Shown here: positions 15,849 through 22,731 of the stretch, one piece after another
Numbering within the stretch: the stretch's first letter is position 1
Layout of the letters: every line of letters begins with the position of its first letter
Assembly: GCA_900548905.1 (NCBI GenBank)
Contig: URMK01000069.1
Span: 1-28,954 of the forward strand
DNA: 28,954 nt
Reading direction: 5' to 3'
Source: an uncultured Lachnospiraceae bacterium
Lineage (GTDB): Bacteria; Bacillota; Clostridia; Lachnospirales; Lachnospiraceae
Position numbers and translations under genes: made by a program
The notes under the pieces: model-generated
Databases searched by the model: none
Told to the model about the DNA's origin: nothing
The model's input: only the letters and a program-made list of their open reading frames with translations

Positions 15849-16521
15849 GGGAATGGGCGAAGGCCTGCAATATCAGCAGTCTGCGTATGTTTCTGCCGCT
15901 TTTTTCCTACGAAGAAGGCGGCTGCTGGGAGATGGTAAGGGAAAAGGTAAAACATTTCCTGGGATTGGCTGAAGAACAGGGGATGACGGTGATGATGGCC
16001 TTCCAGCCCAATTATACACACCTGGATAAAGGGGAAGATGCCCCTGTGCTGCAGTTTATGCCGGGCTGCCACCGGAATCACTGGAACTACCGGAACGCGG
16101 ATTTTGCGGATCTTTCCCAAATGCCTGAGAAATATCCGGTAATGTTTCAGATGATGGATGATATCATGGGAGAACTGAAGGAGGATTCCCGGATCCTTGC
16201 CTGGGATTTGTGGAATGAAGCCCACCCGGGCGACAGGGAAGCGTCTCCCGTTATCCCCAGCCGGGTTCCCTGGATTTTATTCCGGAGCTGGAGCGGGCAC
16301 TTTCCTTTGAAAGGCCGGTGCTCTGTACGGAATGCCTGGCAAGAAGCGAGGGAAATACGTTTGAAAGTATCCTGCCCTTTTTTGCCCAATACCATTTCCC
16401 ATGGGACTGGCCGGAGGGTGCACCGGAACCTAAAAACTGGTTCCACTGCATCCTGTATCCGGACGGAACCCCGTACCGGGAGGAAGAGATACTGCTGCTG
16501 AGGGATTTCCGGTTCCGGTAA
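15846..16521 (+). pseudogene. Decayed GH5-like glycosidase (annotated in relatives as 1,4-beta-xylanase or cellulase-family)
   Basis: Two adjacent frames carry consecutive pieces of one enzyme. The first (about 15846-16250) has WAKACNISSLRMFLP, then FMPGCHRNHWNYR, then ILAWDLWNEAHPGD with the general acid/base Glu. The second (about 16250-16521) continues LDFIPELERALSFERPVLCTEC with the nucleophile-type Glu and ends WFHCILYPDGTPYREEEI. The frame changes at the C-run 16247-16249: one extra C would read SPRYPQPGSLDF and restore the frame. The N-terminal part (about 35-60 residues) is missing, and the segment between QYHF and PWDWPEG is shorter than I recall for the family. The remnant directly abuts the GH127 stop. 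I consider it non-functional unless the frameshift is a sequencing error, which would not repair the missing N-terminus. Confidence 0.8.
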
Positions 16522-16546
16522 TCCGGGCATTTAGGATGAAAATGCA

Positions 16547-16579
16547 AGGCATCCGGCCGTCGGCCGGATGCCTGTTTTT
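16547..16579 (+). terminator. Strong terminator after the importer-GH127 operon
   Basis: AGGCATCCGGCC (16547-16558) pairs perfectly over 12 bp with GGCCGGATGCCT (16562-16573) around a GTC loop, then TGTTTTT follows. It separates the forward importer operon from the convergent hydrolase gene and may work in both directions. Confidence 0.93.
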
Positions 16580-16599
16580 GCAGTGGGAGGAATTTTATC

Positions 16600-17361
16600 T
16601 TATGGAGATTCCGCCGGTTTTATATTATGCGGCTTTTCACATGTGAGCATTTCCGCATATTTCCCAGGCTCTTTGGACAGGAATTCACAATGGTGGTATC
16701 CCTCTTTGATAAGAAGCCCGCAAGTAGTGTATTTTTTCAGGGAAGGAATGCACATGGAGGCTTTTTCCTTTGTACCGTAAAGAAAGGTCAGGGACTGGCC
16801 GGCATCAAGGGAAATGGCATCCGGAAGTTCACAGGTATAGCAGGCTTTCGCCAGATTTCCGATGCTGGTGTCACTTATTTTTGCACAGATCCGTTTCATT
16901 TCCTCCGCATGCGCCGGAAACAGTTTATCCAGGACATTCTTCTTATCCGGATATCGGGCGGATGTATGGGCGATCCACTGAAAGACATAGGCCATGAATG
17001 CTATGCGGAAGCCGGACAGGCGGATAAAAGGTGCTCCGTCCAGAAAGACACGGCGGACAGGAATACGGTTCTGTCTGAAAACCTCAAAGGCGACGATACC
17101 GCCCAGTGAAATCCCGGCCAGAATTTCAAGCTCAGTGATCCGGTGATCCTGCAGATAACGGAGGATTTTAGCAGCCTCATCCTGCGCGGACAGAAATTCG
17201 GAGCTTTCGGAAACATCATGGCTGTCCAGGGTGGGGCGGATGACAAGATATTGTTCCTCCAAAAGGGAAGTGACGGCCTGGAACATATGTTCCGAGAGAA
17301 ACATGGCATGGATGAGAAGAACTGCGGGATTACGCGGGCTGCCTGAGCTCGTAAATTTCAT
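16600..17361 (-). CDS. Alpha/beta hydrolase
   Basis: A 253-residue cytoplasmic alpha/beta-hydrolase-fold protein. It shows the oxyanion-hole region PAVLLIHAMFLSEH (residues ~12-25), the nucleophile elbow GISLGG with Ser near residue 85, and a late His in GYHHCEF near residue 223. No signal peptide is seen. The frame opens further upstream, but the ATG at 17361 is chosen because AAGGGG lies 5-6 nt before it and the protein then begins at the first strand of the fold. It lies 25 bp after the MarR stop on the same strand, so the two form an operon. Substrate is unknown; small esters or lactones are typical. A role in detoxification with the divergent flavin-dependent protein is inference. Confidence 0.85.
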   Translation of the reverse strand: MKFTSSGSPRNPAVLLIHAMFLSEHMFQAVTSLLEEQYLVIRPTLDSHDVSESSEFLSAQDEAAKILRYLQDHRITELEILAGISLGGIVAFEVFRQNRIPVRRVFLDGAPFIRLSGFRIAFMAYVFQWIAHTSARYPDKKNVLDKLFPAHAEEMKRICAKISDTSIGNLAKACYTCELPDAISLDAGQSLTFLYGTKEKASMCIPSLKKYTTCGLLIKEGYHHCEFLSKEPGKYAEMLTCEKPHNIKPAESP

Positions 17362-17386
17362 TTCTACCCCTTCTTTCTGCTTATAG

Positions 17387-17827
17387 CTAATAATTATCCA
17401 GAGCCTTGTCAACGGTATACAACATTTCAAGAAGTATGTTTACGCTTTCTTCCGGCAGGGAATCCGCCAGTTGTGAAAGACGGGAAGTCAAATCCTGATG
17501 AAACCGCAGGTGGTTCCTGTATACAATCCGGCCTGTATCCGTCAGGCTGATTGCAACCTCATTATTACCCGCCGGCGAAAGCTTCTTTTTCAGAAGCCCT
17601 TTTTTCATCAGTTTTCCCGTGGTCTGGGAAACGGCTCCCCTGGTAATGCCCTGCAGTGAAGCAATCTGGGTGGCAGTCAGGCTGCCGTGTCCTCCGATTA
17701 CCTCCAGCATGTGGATCTCCGAACTGTACAGAAGGTGCTCGGTGCCATAATATTTGGGTTTTTTCGTTTTGGCATTATATTTGTTAATAATACGATAGGA
17801 AATCTCAAAAAAATTGGTTTCATCCAT
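17387..17827 (-). CDS. MarR family transcriptional regulator
   Basis: A 146-residue winged-helix regulator. Its helix-turn-helix (about residues 50-75, TATQIASLQGITRGAVSQTTGKLMKKG) is followed by a wing (LSPAGNNEVAISLTDTG) lacking the usual DxR. ATG at 17827 has GAGGT about 10 nt upstream. Two 13-bp palindromes lie between its -10 box and its start codon, pointing to autorepression. It is first in a two-gene operon with the alpha/beta hydrolase and diverges from the flavin-reductase-like gene. It is not closely similar to the MarR at 539-1000. Confidence 0.9.
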   Translation of the reverse strand: MDETNFFEISYRIINKYNAKTKKPKYYGTEHLLYSSEIHMLEVIGGHGSLTATQIASLQGITRGAVSQTTGKLMKKGLLKKKLSPAGNNEVAISLTDTGRIVYRNHLRFHQDLTSRLSQLADSLPEESVNILLEMLYTVDKALDNY

Positions 17828-17848
17828 GTGCCGGTACCTCGGTATATA

Positions 17849-17878
17849 TTTAGCTGTTAAAGTTGTTTAGCTGCTAAA
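17849..17878. promoter_or_regulatory. Paired MarR operator palindromes
   Basis: TTTAGCTGTTAAA (17849-17861) and TTTAGCTGCTAAA (17866-17878) are near-identical 13-bp sequences, each an inverted repeat of TTTAG/CTAAA type, starting 17 bp apart. They sit from 3 to 33 bp downstream of the MarR -10 box, covering the transcription start, so a bound dimer pair would block the promoter. The site is a strong candidate for the MarR protein encoded next to it. Confidence 0.75.
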
Positions 17879-17881
17879 ATG

Positions 17882-17909
17882 ATTATATCATTTCTGCACA
17901 CAATGTCAA
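17882..17909 (-). promoter_or_regulatory. Promoter of the MarR-hydrolase operon
   Basis: On the reverse strand, TTGACA (17904-17909) and TATAAT (17882-17887) are both perfect consensus hexamers separated by 16 bp. Such a strong promoter fits one held down by a repressor at the adjacent palindromes. Confidence 0.88.
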
Positions 17910-17928
17910 TTCTATCGGCATACTTCTA

Positions 17929-17965
17929 ACAAGACATCCTGCTGACATGTTTCTTGTGATATGAT
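17929..17965 (+). promoter_or_regulatory. Extended -10 promoter and inverted repeat before the flavin-reductase-like gene
   Basis: TGATATGAT (17957-17965) is an extended -10 element with no good -35 box at the right distance. Directly upstream, ACAAGACAT (17929-17937) and ATGTTTCTTGT (17947-17957) form an imperfect inverted repeat covering the -35 zone. This could be an activator or repressor site. It is unlike the MarR palindromes, so control may be independent. Confidence 0.4.
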
Positions 17966-17989
17966 AAAAAGAAAAGGGGGAAATTCTTC

Positions 17990-18661
17990 ATGAAAAAAGA
18001 AATTTCTATATTGGAAAGGCCGGAGCGGTTTAATGACCAATATCTGGCAGCCTGCGGCAATATGTCATGGTATGATTTTGTGGCAGCCATGCCGTCGCTG
18101 GTGTTCGTAGTCACAGGCTGGAAAGCAAACGGGAAAGAAAACGCCTGTCTGCAATCCTGGTCATCCTTTGTGGGAAGCGGGGCCGACAGCTATATCTGTA
18201 TCATGGGAAAAGTCGATAAAGGCGGACATATGTACCAGTCGCTGAAAGAAACGAAGGTGTGTGTGTTAAATTTCCCGTCAAACGACATTTATGACCGTTG
18301 TATAAAAACGATTGGCAATAATCAGTTTGAAACAGATGAAATAACTGCGTCCGGATTAACGGCGGAGAAAGCCGCAAAGGTCAACGCGCCGCGGATCAAA
18401 GAGTGCTTTTTAAATATCGAATGCACCTTTTTATGGGAGCATGAGCTTTTTGAGGGAAGCCGGGAGACAGCGGTGGCATTGAAAGCCGTCAACCTTTGCA
18501 TGGACAGCGGACGCTATGATCAAAGCAAGCTGGGCAGATACGGAAAAAGTGGTTATTTGTTTCAGATTGACCAGCCGACCAATCCGGAAACAGGAGAGAC
18601 CACACCCTTCGGGCCGGGGATTGTGGAACAAGGGAACCCAACTCCCTGGATTACGAGATGA
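17990..18661 (+). CDS. Flavin reductase family protein (FMN-binding split barrel)
   Basis: A 223-residue cytoplasmic protein resembling the flavin-reductase-like (DIM6/NTAB) split-barrel family. After a short N-terminal segment comes MPSLVFVVTGWKANGKENACLQSWSSFVGSG, the FMN-phosphate-contacting part of the barrel, then KETKVCVLNFPSNDIYDRCIKTIGNN. These proteins bind FMN and reduce it or transfer electrons from it; many members in anaerobes have unknown substrates. AAGGGGG precedes the ATG by about 10 nt. It diverges from the MarR-hydrolase operon, a common arrangement for stress or detoxification genes. No terminator is seen directly after it; the hairpin at 18768-18793 may serve. Confidence 0.8.
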   Translation: MKKEISILERPERFNDQYLAACGNMSWYDFVAAMPSLVFVVTGWKANGKENACLQSWSSFVGSGADSYICIMGKVDKGGHMYQSLKETKVCVLNFPSNDIYDRCIKTIGNNQFETDEITASGLTAEKAAKVNAPRIKECFLNIECTFLWEHELFEGSRETAVALKAVNLCMDSGRYDQSKLGRYGKSGYLFQIDQPTNPETGETTPFGPGIVEQGNPTPWITR

Positions 18662-18696
18662 GTAACAGTTCCGGCCAAATAACAGAAGGAAAAATA

Positions 18697-18725
18697 TTGA
18701 CAAATGTACATGCCAATGATAGGAT
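18697..18725 (+). promoter_or_regulatory. Promoter upstream of the GH172-GH32 operon
   Basis: TTGACA (18697-18702) and TAGGAT (18720-18725) are separated by 17 bp. Transcription should start near 18732. The first downstream gene begins at 18910, leaving a structured leader of about 180 nt. Confidence 0.7.
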
Positions 18726-18731
18726 TAAACT

Positions 18732-18799
18732 AAAATGAAACGATTCATACGGTGCTATGAACGATTGAAGCAGACAGTGCTTTCTGTCTGCTTTCTTTT
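18732..18799 (+). ncRNA. Candidate small RNA or attenuator leader with intrinsic terminator
   Basis: From the expected transcription start the RNA would contain a hairpin TTCATA/TATGAA (18744-18761) followed by a terminator-like hairpin, AAGCAGACAG (18768-18777) with CTGTCTGCTT (18784-18793), and TCTTTT. A roughly 65-nt terminated transcript would result. It could be a stand-alone small RNA or a transcription attenuator for GH172-GH32. Alternatively the second hairpin may simply end read-through from the flavin-reductase-like gene. An ATG at 18735, almost at the transcript start, opens a 25-codon Arg-containing frame through both hairpins, but it has no Shine-Dalgarno. Confidence 0.45.
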
Positions 18800-18813
18800 G
18801 AACAACGGATGAC

Positions 18814-18893
18814 TTGCAGAGCATGCCGTTCGTTGTCTGGACATAAGGATGGTTAGCGGAGCGCAGCGGAGGTTGTTCAGACAGGTACTGCAA
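18814..18893 (+). promoter_or_regulatory. Large leader stem next to the GH172 ribosome binding site
   Basis: TTGCAG (18814-18819) can pair with CTGCAA (18888-18893), and inside it TGTCTG (18834-18839) with CAGACA (18878-18883). The outer 3' arm ends directly before AAAGGAGG of GH172. TGTCTG and CAGACA could also pair with the arms of the upstream terminator hairpin, which carries GCAGACAG and CTGTCTGC. Alternative folds that switch termination or translation are therefore possible on paper. Confidence 0.4.
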
Positions 18894-18909
18894 AAAGGAG
18901 GATGTGTAT

Positions 18910-20010
18910 ATGTTTATGGGAAGTCTGGATTCACTGCCCCTTTTAAGAAGGGGAAAGAGCAGGAGCATTAACTGGGAGAACCGGACCGGGGAAAAAGGAA
19001 AAGGGGGGATGGCAGCCAGCGACCTGGGCCCTTCCAGGAAAGGGTCACCCTGTATTCCCTGCCTGGAACCGGGAGAAACGGTGACCCTGGCGGAAATGGA
19101 CGGTCCCGGTGTGATTGCGCATATCTGGATCACGGTAACGGACCGTACCAGCGACAGGAACCGGTATATTCTCCGGGATTTGGTACTGCGCATGTATTGG
19201 GATGGGGAAGAAAGCCCTTCCGTGGAAAGTCCGCTGGGAGATTTCTTCTGCTGTGGCTTCGGGGTATCCTATCCGGTGAATTCCCTTCCCATTGCGGTTA
19301 ATCCCACCCGCGGCTTTAATTCCTATTTTCCCATGCCCTTCGGGAAAAAAGCGAAAATCACCATTGAAAACCAGTGTGATGAGGCGGTGAATGCTTTCTT
19401 TTACCAGGTGGACTACCGTTTGCTGGAGGAGCTGCCTGCTGATACGGGATATTTCCATGCCAGCTGGAGACGACAGCGCCTCACGGAAAAGGCGGAGGAT
19501 TATGTCATCCTGGACGGAGTGAAAGGCCGCGGCCAGTATGTGGGAACCTATCTGGCGCTGACCACCCTGGAGAGGTATTGGTACGGGGAAGGGGAAGTGA
19601 AGTTCTACATGGACGGGGATGAGGAATACCCTACTATCTGCGGGACGGGGACGGAGGATTATTTCGGGGGAGCCTGGAGCTTTGCCACCCAGGAAAACGG
19701 GCGGACGGTGGAAAATACTTTCTGTACCCCGTTTCTCGGATATCCGTACTATTCCCACCACGATACGTTCCTGCACAACGACTACCATAATGACGATCAG
19801 ATGCCCCAGCGCAGTTTTTACCGCTGGCATATCGCGGATCCGGTGTTGTTTGAGGAGGATCTGAAGGTGACCATCCAGCAGATCGGAGTATACCACGGGG
19901 GCCTTTTTGAACGTCAGGACGATGTGGCGACGGTGGCCTACTGGTACCAGGCAGAGCCGCATCAGCCTTTCGGAAAGCTGATGGAGCGGAAAGAACGCTG
20001 GCCCAGGTAA
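18910..20010 (+). CDS. Glycoside hydrolase family 172-like protein (DUF2961), putative alpha-D-fructofuranosidase or arabinofuranosidase
   Basis: A 366-residue cytoplasmic protein without a signal peptide and of typical DUF2961/GH172 length. Diagnostic blocks are DGPGVIAHIWITVTD near residues 57-71, LGDFFCCGFG near 113, GEVKFYMDGD near 228-237 and CGTGTEDYFGGAW near 244-256. E229 and E249 are placed like the two catalytic glutamates of the characterised family member (inference from spacing). Known GH172 activities are difructose dianhydride I synthase/hydrolase and D-arabinofuranosidase. The ATG at 18910 is chosen because AGGAGG ends 8 nt upstream; a GTG at 18904 is in frame but too close. 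GH32 follows after 62 bp, so the pair forms an operon suited to alpha- and then beta-fructofuranosyl cleavage. Confidence 0.88.
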   Translation: MFMGSLDSLPLLRRGKSRSINWENRTGEKGKGGMAASDLGPSRKGSPCIPCLEPGETVTLAEMDGPGVIAHIWITVTDRTSDRNRYILRDLVLRMYWDGEESPSVESPLGDFFCCGFGVSYPVNSLPIAVNPTRGFNSYFPMPFGKKAKITIENQCDEAVNAFFYQVDYRLLEELPADTGYFHASWRRQRLTEKAEDYVILDGVKGRGQYVGTYLALTTLERYWYGEGEVKFYMDGDEEYPTICGTGTEDYFGGAWSFATQENGRTVENTFCTPFLGYPYYSHHDTFLHNDYHNDDQMPQRSFYRWHIADPVLFEEDLKVTIQQIGVYHGGLFERQDDVATVAYWYQAEPHQPFGKLMERKERWPR

Positions 20011-20072
20011 GGAAAGGCCGCCGGCAGGACAGCCGGGAAATATATTGTTAAATAGGGAAAAGGAGCGGTTGA

Positions 20073-21545
20073 ATGAGCGGGAAATCAGACAGGGCAAGAG
20101 CTTATGAGCAGGAGAAAAGTACACAGATACCGGAGGGGCAGAAATGTGTTTTCCATTTGACACCGACAGTGGGCTGGATCAATGATCCCAATGGTTTTTC
20201 CCGGTATCAGGGAGAGTATCATCTGTTTTATCAATACCATCCCTACAGTACCGTATGGGGGCCTATGCACTGGGGACACCAGAAAACACGGGATTTTATC
20301 AAATGGGAGCAGCTGCCCTGCGCACTGGCACCGGATACGGAATACGACGGGCAGGGCTGCTTTTCCGGCAGTGCGGTGGAGCATGAAGGAAAGCATATCC
20401 TCATGTATACCGGAGTGCTTGACCGGGTGGAAGAAGACGGAAGCCATGTCCTGCGCCAAACGCAATGTATCGCCGTAGGGGACGGGGTAAATTATGAAAA
20501 GCTTCCTGAAAATCCGGTGATAACCGCACAGGCGCTGCCGGAGGGGAGTTCAGAGGAGGACTTCCGGGATCCCCGGATCTGGAAAGAAGGGGATACTTTT
20601 TACGCGGCTGTGGGCAGCCTGGGAGCGGACGGAAGCGGGCAGATCGCACTGTTTTCCTCCGCGGATGCCAGGGAATGGCGGTTTGAATCCATCCTGGATG
20701 CCAATGGGGGCCGGTACGGCAAGATGTGGGAGTGCCCGGATTTCTTTCCGCTTCAGGACAGCCAGGTACTGATCGTGTCACCCCAGTTCATGCATGCGGA
20801 AGGACTGGAATTCCATAACGGTAACAACGCTGTCTATTTTGTGGGGAGCTATGACCGTGGGGAAAAGAAGTTTCTTCGAAAAGAGGCCCGCAGTGTGGAT
20901 TACGGTCTGGATTTTTATGCGCCCCAGACGGTGGAAACCGGGGACGGGCGAAGAGTGATGACGGGCTGGCTGCAAAGCTGGGACAACTATCTGACACCGG
21001 AGGAATTCCTATGGTCGGGGATCATGAGCATTCCCCGGGAACTGGAACTCAGGGATGGCAGGCTGATACAGAATCCGGTGAGGGAACTGGAGCATTACCG
21101 CCGAAATGAGGTATCCCATAAGGGCGTAACTTTGTCGGAAACAAGGGGAAAGACAGAGCTGGAAGGCATCCGGGGAAGAGTGCTGGACATGGAGGTTGAG
21201 GCAGATGTGAGCCGGAGCGATACACTGACCCTTCATCTTGCGGCAGGAGAAGGTTTCGAAACCACGCTGACCTATGATAAGGAAAAGGGGACGCTTACCA
21301 CAGACCGGACTTACAGCGGACTGAAAAAGGACCTGCTATGCACCAGATCCATGTATGTGGATACCAAAGATGGAAAGCTGAAGCTGCGGCTGTTGATGGA
21401 CAAATACACGCTGGAGGTTTTTGTCAATGGCGGAGAACAGGCCATGAGCTCTGTTATTTTCACGCCGCCGGAGGCGGAAGGCATCGCTTTTTCCTGTAAA
21501 GGGGAGAGTATCTTAGATCTTGTTATGTATGAAATTATAGTGTAA
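20073..21545 (+). CDS. Glycoside hydrolase family 32 beta-fructofuranosidase (sucrose-6-phosphate hydrolase / fructan hydrolase type)
   Basis: A 490-residue cytoplasmic enzyme with the full GH32 catalytic set in a five-bladed propeller: WINDPNG (35-41; nucleophile D38), FRDPR (164-168; D166 stabilises the transition state) and WECPD (219-223; acid/base E220). A C-terminal beta-sandwich covers roughly residues 340-490. It hydrolyses beta-2,1 or beta-2,6 fructosyl bonds in sucrose, sucrose-6-phosphate, inulobiose or short fructans; which one cannot be read from sequence. AAAGGAG precedes the ATG by 7 nt. It is co-transcribed with GH172 and ends at a strong terminator. No fructokinase or PTS gene is adjacent, so the released fructose must be handled by enzymes encoded elsewhere. 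Confidence 0.94.
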   Translation: MSGKSDRARAYEQEKSTQIPEGQKCVFHLTPTVGWINDPNGFSRYQGEYHLFYQYHPYSTVWGPMHWGHQKTRDFIKWEQLPCALAPDTEYDGQGCFSGSAVEHEGKHILMYTGVLDRVEEDGSHVLRQTQCIAVGDGVNYEKLPENPVITAQALPEGSSEEDFRDPRIWKEGDTFYAAVGSLGADGSGQIALFSSADAREWRFESILDANGGRYGKMWECPDFFPLQDSQVLIVSPQFMHAEGLEFHNGNNAVYFVGSYDRGEKKFLRKEARSVDYGLDFYAPQTVETGDGRRVMTGWLQSWDNYLTPEEFLWSGIMSIPRELELRDGRLIQNPVRELEHYRRNEVSHKGVTLSETRGKTELEGIRGRVLDMEVEADVSRSDTLTLHLAAGEGFETTLTYDKEKGTLTTDRTYSGLKKDLLCTRSMYVDTKDGKLKLRLLMDKYTLEVFVNGGEQAMSSVIFTPPEAEGIAFSCKGESILDLVMYEIIV

Positions 21546-21581
21546 CCGATTCGGCGGACAAAAGTGAGGTACGGCAGTAGG

Positions 21582-21617
21582 CGGTACAGCCCATGAAAAG
21601 GGGCTGTACCGTTTTTC
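21582..21617 (+). terminator. Terminator of the GH172-GH32 operon
   Basis: CGGTACAGCCC (21582-21592) pairs perfectly over 11 bp with GGGCTGTACCG (21601-21611), followed by TTTTT. It starts 36 bp after the GH32 stop codon. Confidence 0.93.
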
Positions 21618-21681
21618 CCTGTGGCCGGATGGAAAAGCTGACGATGGCTGCATGACGGACCTTTTTCGACTTGCCCGTAAA

Positions 21682-22614
21682 TTACCTTTCGTATATGGCA
21701 GCTATGTCATGTATTCTGCGCTTCATTTCTGCGCGGACGGATAACGGCTCCAGGCACTCGCATTTATCCCCAAAGCTAAAAAGAATATTATAGTAGTAAT
21801 CAGTCTCCATGAACGGGAAACTAACAATATAATGCGCGTCACCATCCGGCGAAAAGTGTTCTTCCGTGCAATAAGCAAGCACGCTTTCCCGGATCGATTT
21901 ATGAATACGAATTTTGATTTTTGTCTGCATAGCAGCAAGAATATCGGTAAATTCCAACTGCGGTTTCGGATAGTCCCGCGGCGTAAAGCATTCTTCCCTC
22001 ATTTGCAGGTTTGAGGTGCGGGATAATCGGAATAAGCGAAAATCATTTCTTTTATGGCAATATCCCCACCAATACCAATGGCCGCTTTTCAATACAAGCT
22101 GATACGGCTCGGCTGTCCGCACGGTTTTAGTTCCGTGCCGGTCTGCATATTCGAATGAAAGCAGCCTGCTGTCCTGCAAAGCCGTTTTAATAACTTCCAA
22201 ATACGGCGAAATGTTCTGATTGCCCATCCACGGGCTCAAATCTATATCGATCTGATTTGCTTTTACTGCAATGTCTTTCGCCCTGTCGGCGGGGATAAAG
22301 CTCCTGACTTTCGCCAGGGCGTTCACCAGTTCATGACCTTGTATCATATGGGAAAGACTGGAAAGCCCCATCAAAATAGCGGTAAGGTCGGCAGTTGAAA
22401 AAACCTTTCTGTCAAGCTTGTATGTCTGCATAATTTCGAAACCGCCGCCTACGCCCGATGTGGAACGGATCGGGATACCCGCCATGTTGACAGCGTCTAT
22501 GTCACGGTATATGGTGCGGGGGGATACTTCAAACATATCTGCCAATTCCTGTGCGCTGATACGTTCTTTGTCCAGAAGTATCATAATAATACTGACTAGC
22601 CTGTCAACTTTCAT
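21682..22614 (-). CDS. HTH-WYL domain transcriptional regulator (YafY/DeoR-like)
   Basis: A 310-residue regulator. It has an N-terminal winged helix (MKVDRLVSIIMILLDKERISAQELADMFEVSPRTIYRDIDAVNMAGIP split over residues 1-48) and a WYL domain at about 135-220 with YQLVLKSGHWYWWGYC, where the usual W-Y-L reads W-Y-W. A C-terminal WCX-like extension follows. WYL domains sense small ligands or nucleic acids. In-frame ATGs exist further upstream, but the one at 22647 lies inside the -10 box and cannot be in the transcript, so ATG 22614 is the start, with GGAAAGG 9-15 nt upstream. It diverges from the isochorismatase-family gene and probably controls it, itself, or both. Confidence 0.9.
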   Translation of the reverse strand: MKVDRLVSIIMILLDKERISAQELADMFEVSPRTIYRDIDAVNMAGIPIRSTSGVGGGFEIMQTYKLDRKVFSTADLTAILMGLSSLSHMIQGHELVNALAKVRSFIPADRAKDIAVKANQIDIDLSPWMGNQNISPYLEVIKTALQDSRLLSFEYADRHGTKTVRTAEPYQLVLKSGHWYWWGYCHKRNDFRLFRLSRTSNLQMREECFTPRDYPKPQLEFTDILAAMQTKIKIRIHKSIRESVLAYCTEEHFSPDGDAHYIVSFPFMETDYYYNILFSFGDKCECLEPLSVRAEMKRRIHDIAAIYER

Positions 22615-22645
22615 CTGTGGCGGCCTTTCCCATTTTTTTTCCCTC

Positions 22646-22674
22646 ATTATAGATTGTTGCCATACTGCTGTCAA
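22646..22674 (-). promoter_or_regulatory. Perfect consensus promoter of the WYL regulator
   Basis: On the reverse strand TTGACA (22669-22674) and TATAAT (22646-22651) are exact consensus hexamers with the optimal 17-bp spacer. Transcription should begin near 22639, leaving a leader of only about 25 nt. On the opposite strand TATAAT (22686-22691) is a likely -10 for the divergent gene, so the two promoters lie back to back. Confidence 0.9.
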
Positions 22675-22731
22675 CAATAACAAGGTATAATAAAAACAAA
22701 AAAATGAGTTTGTCTTTCAGGAGGAAGCATG

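Noticed and set aside
19045..20163. Reverse-strand 372-codon frame over GH172
   Set aside because: Antisense to GH172 and crosses the GH32 start; His/Pro-rich shadow.
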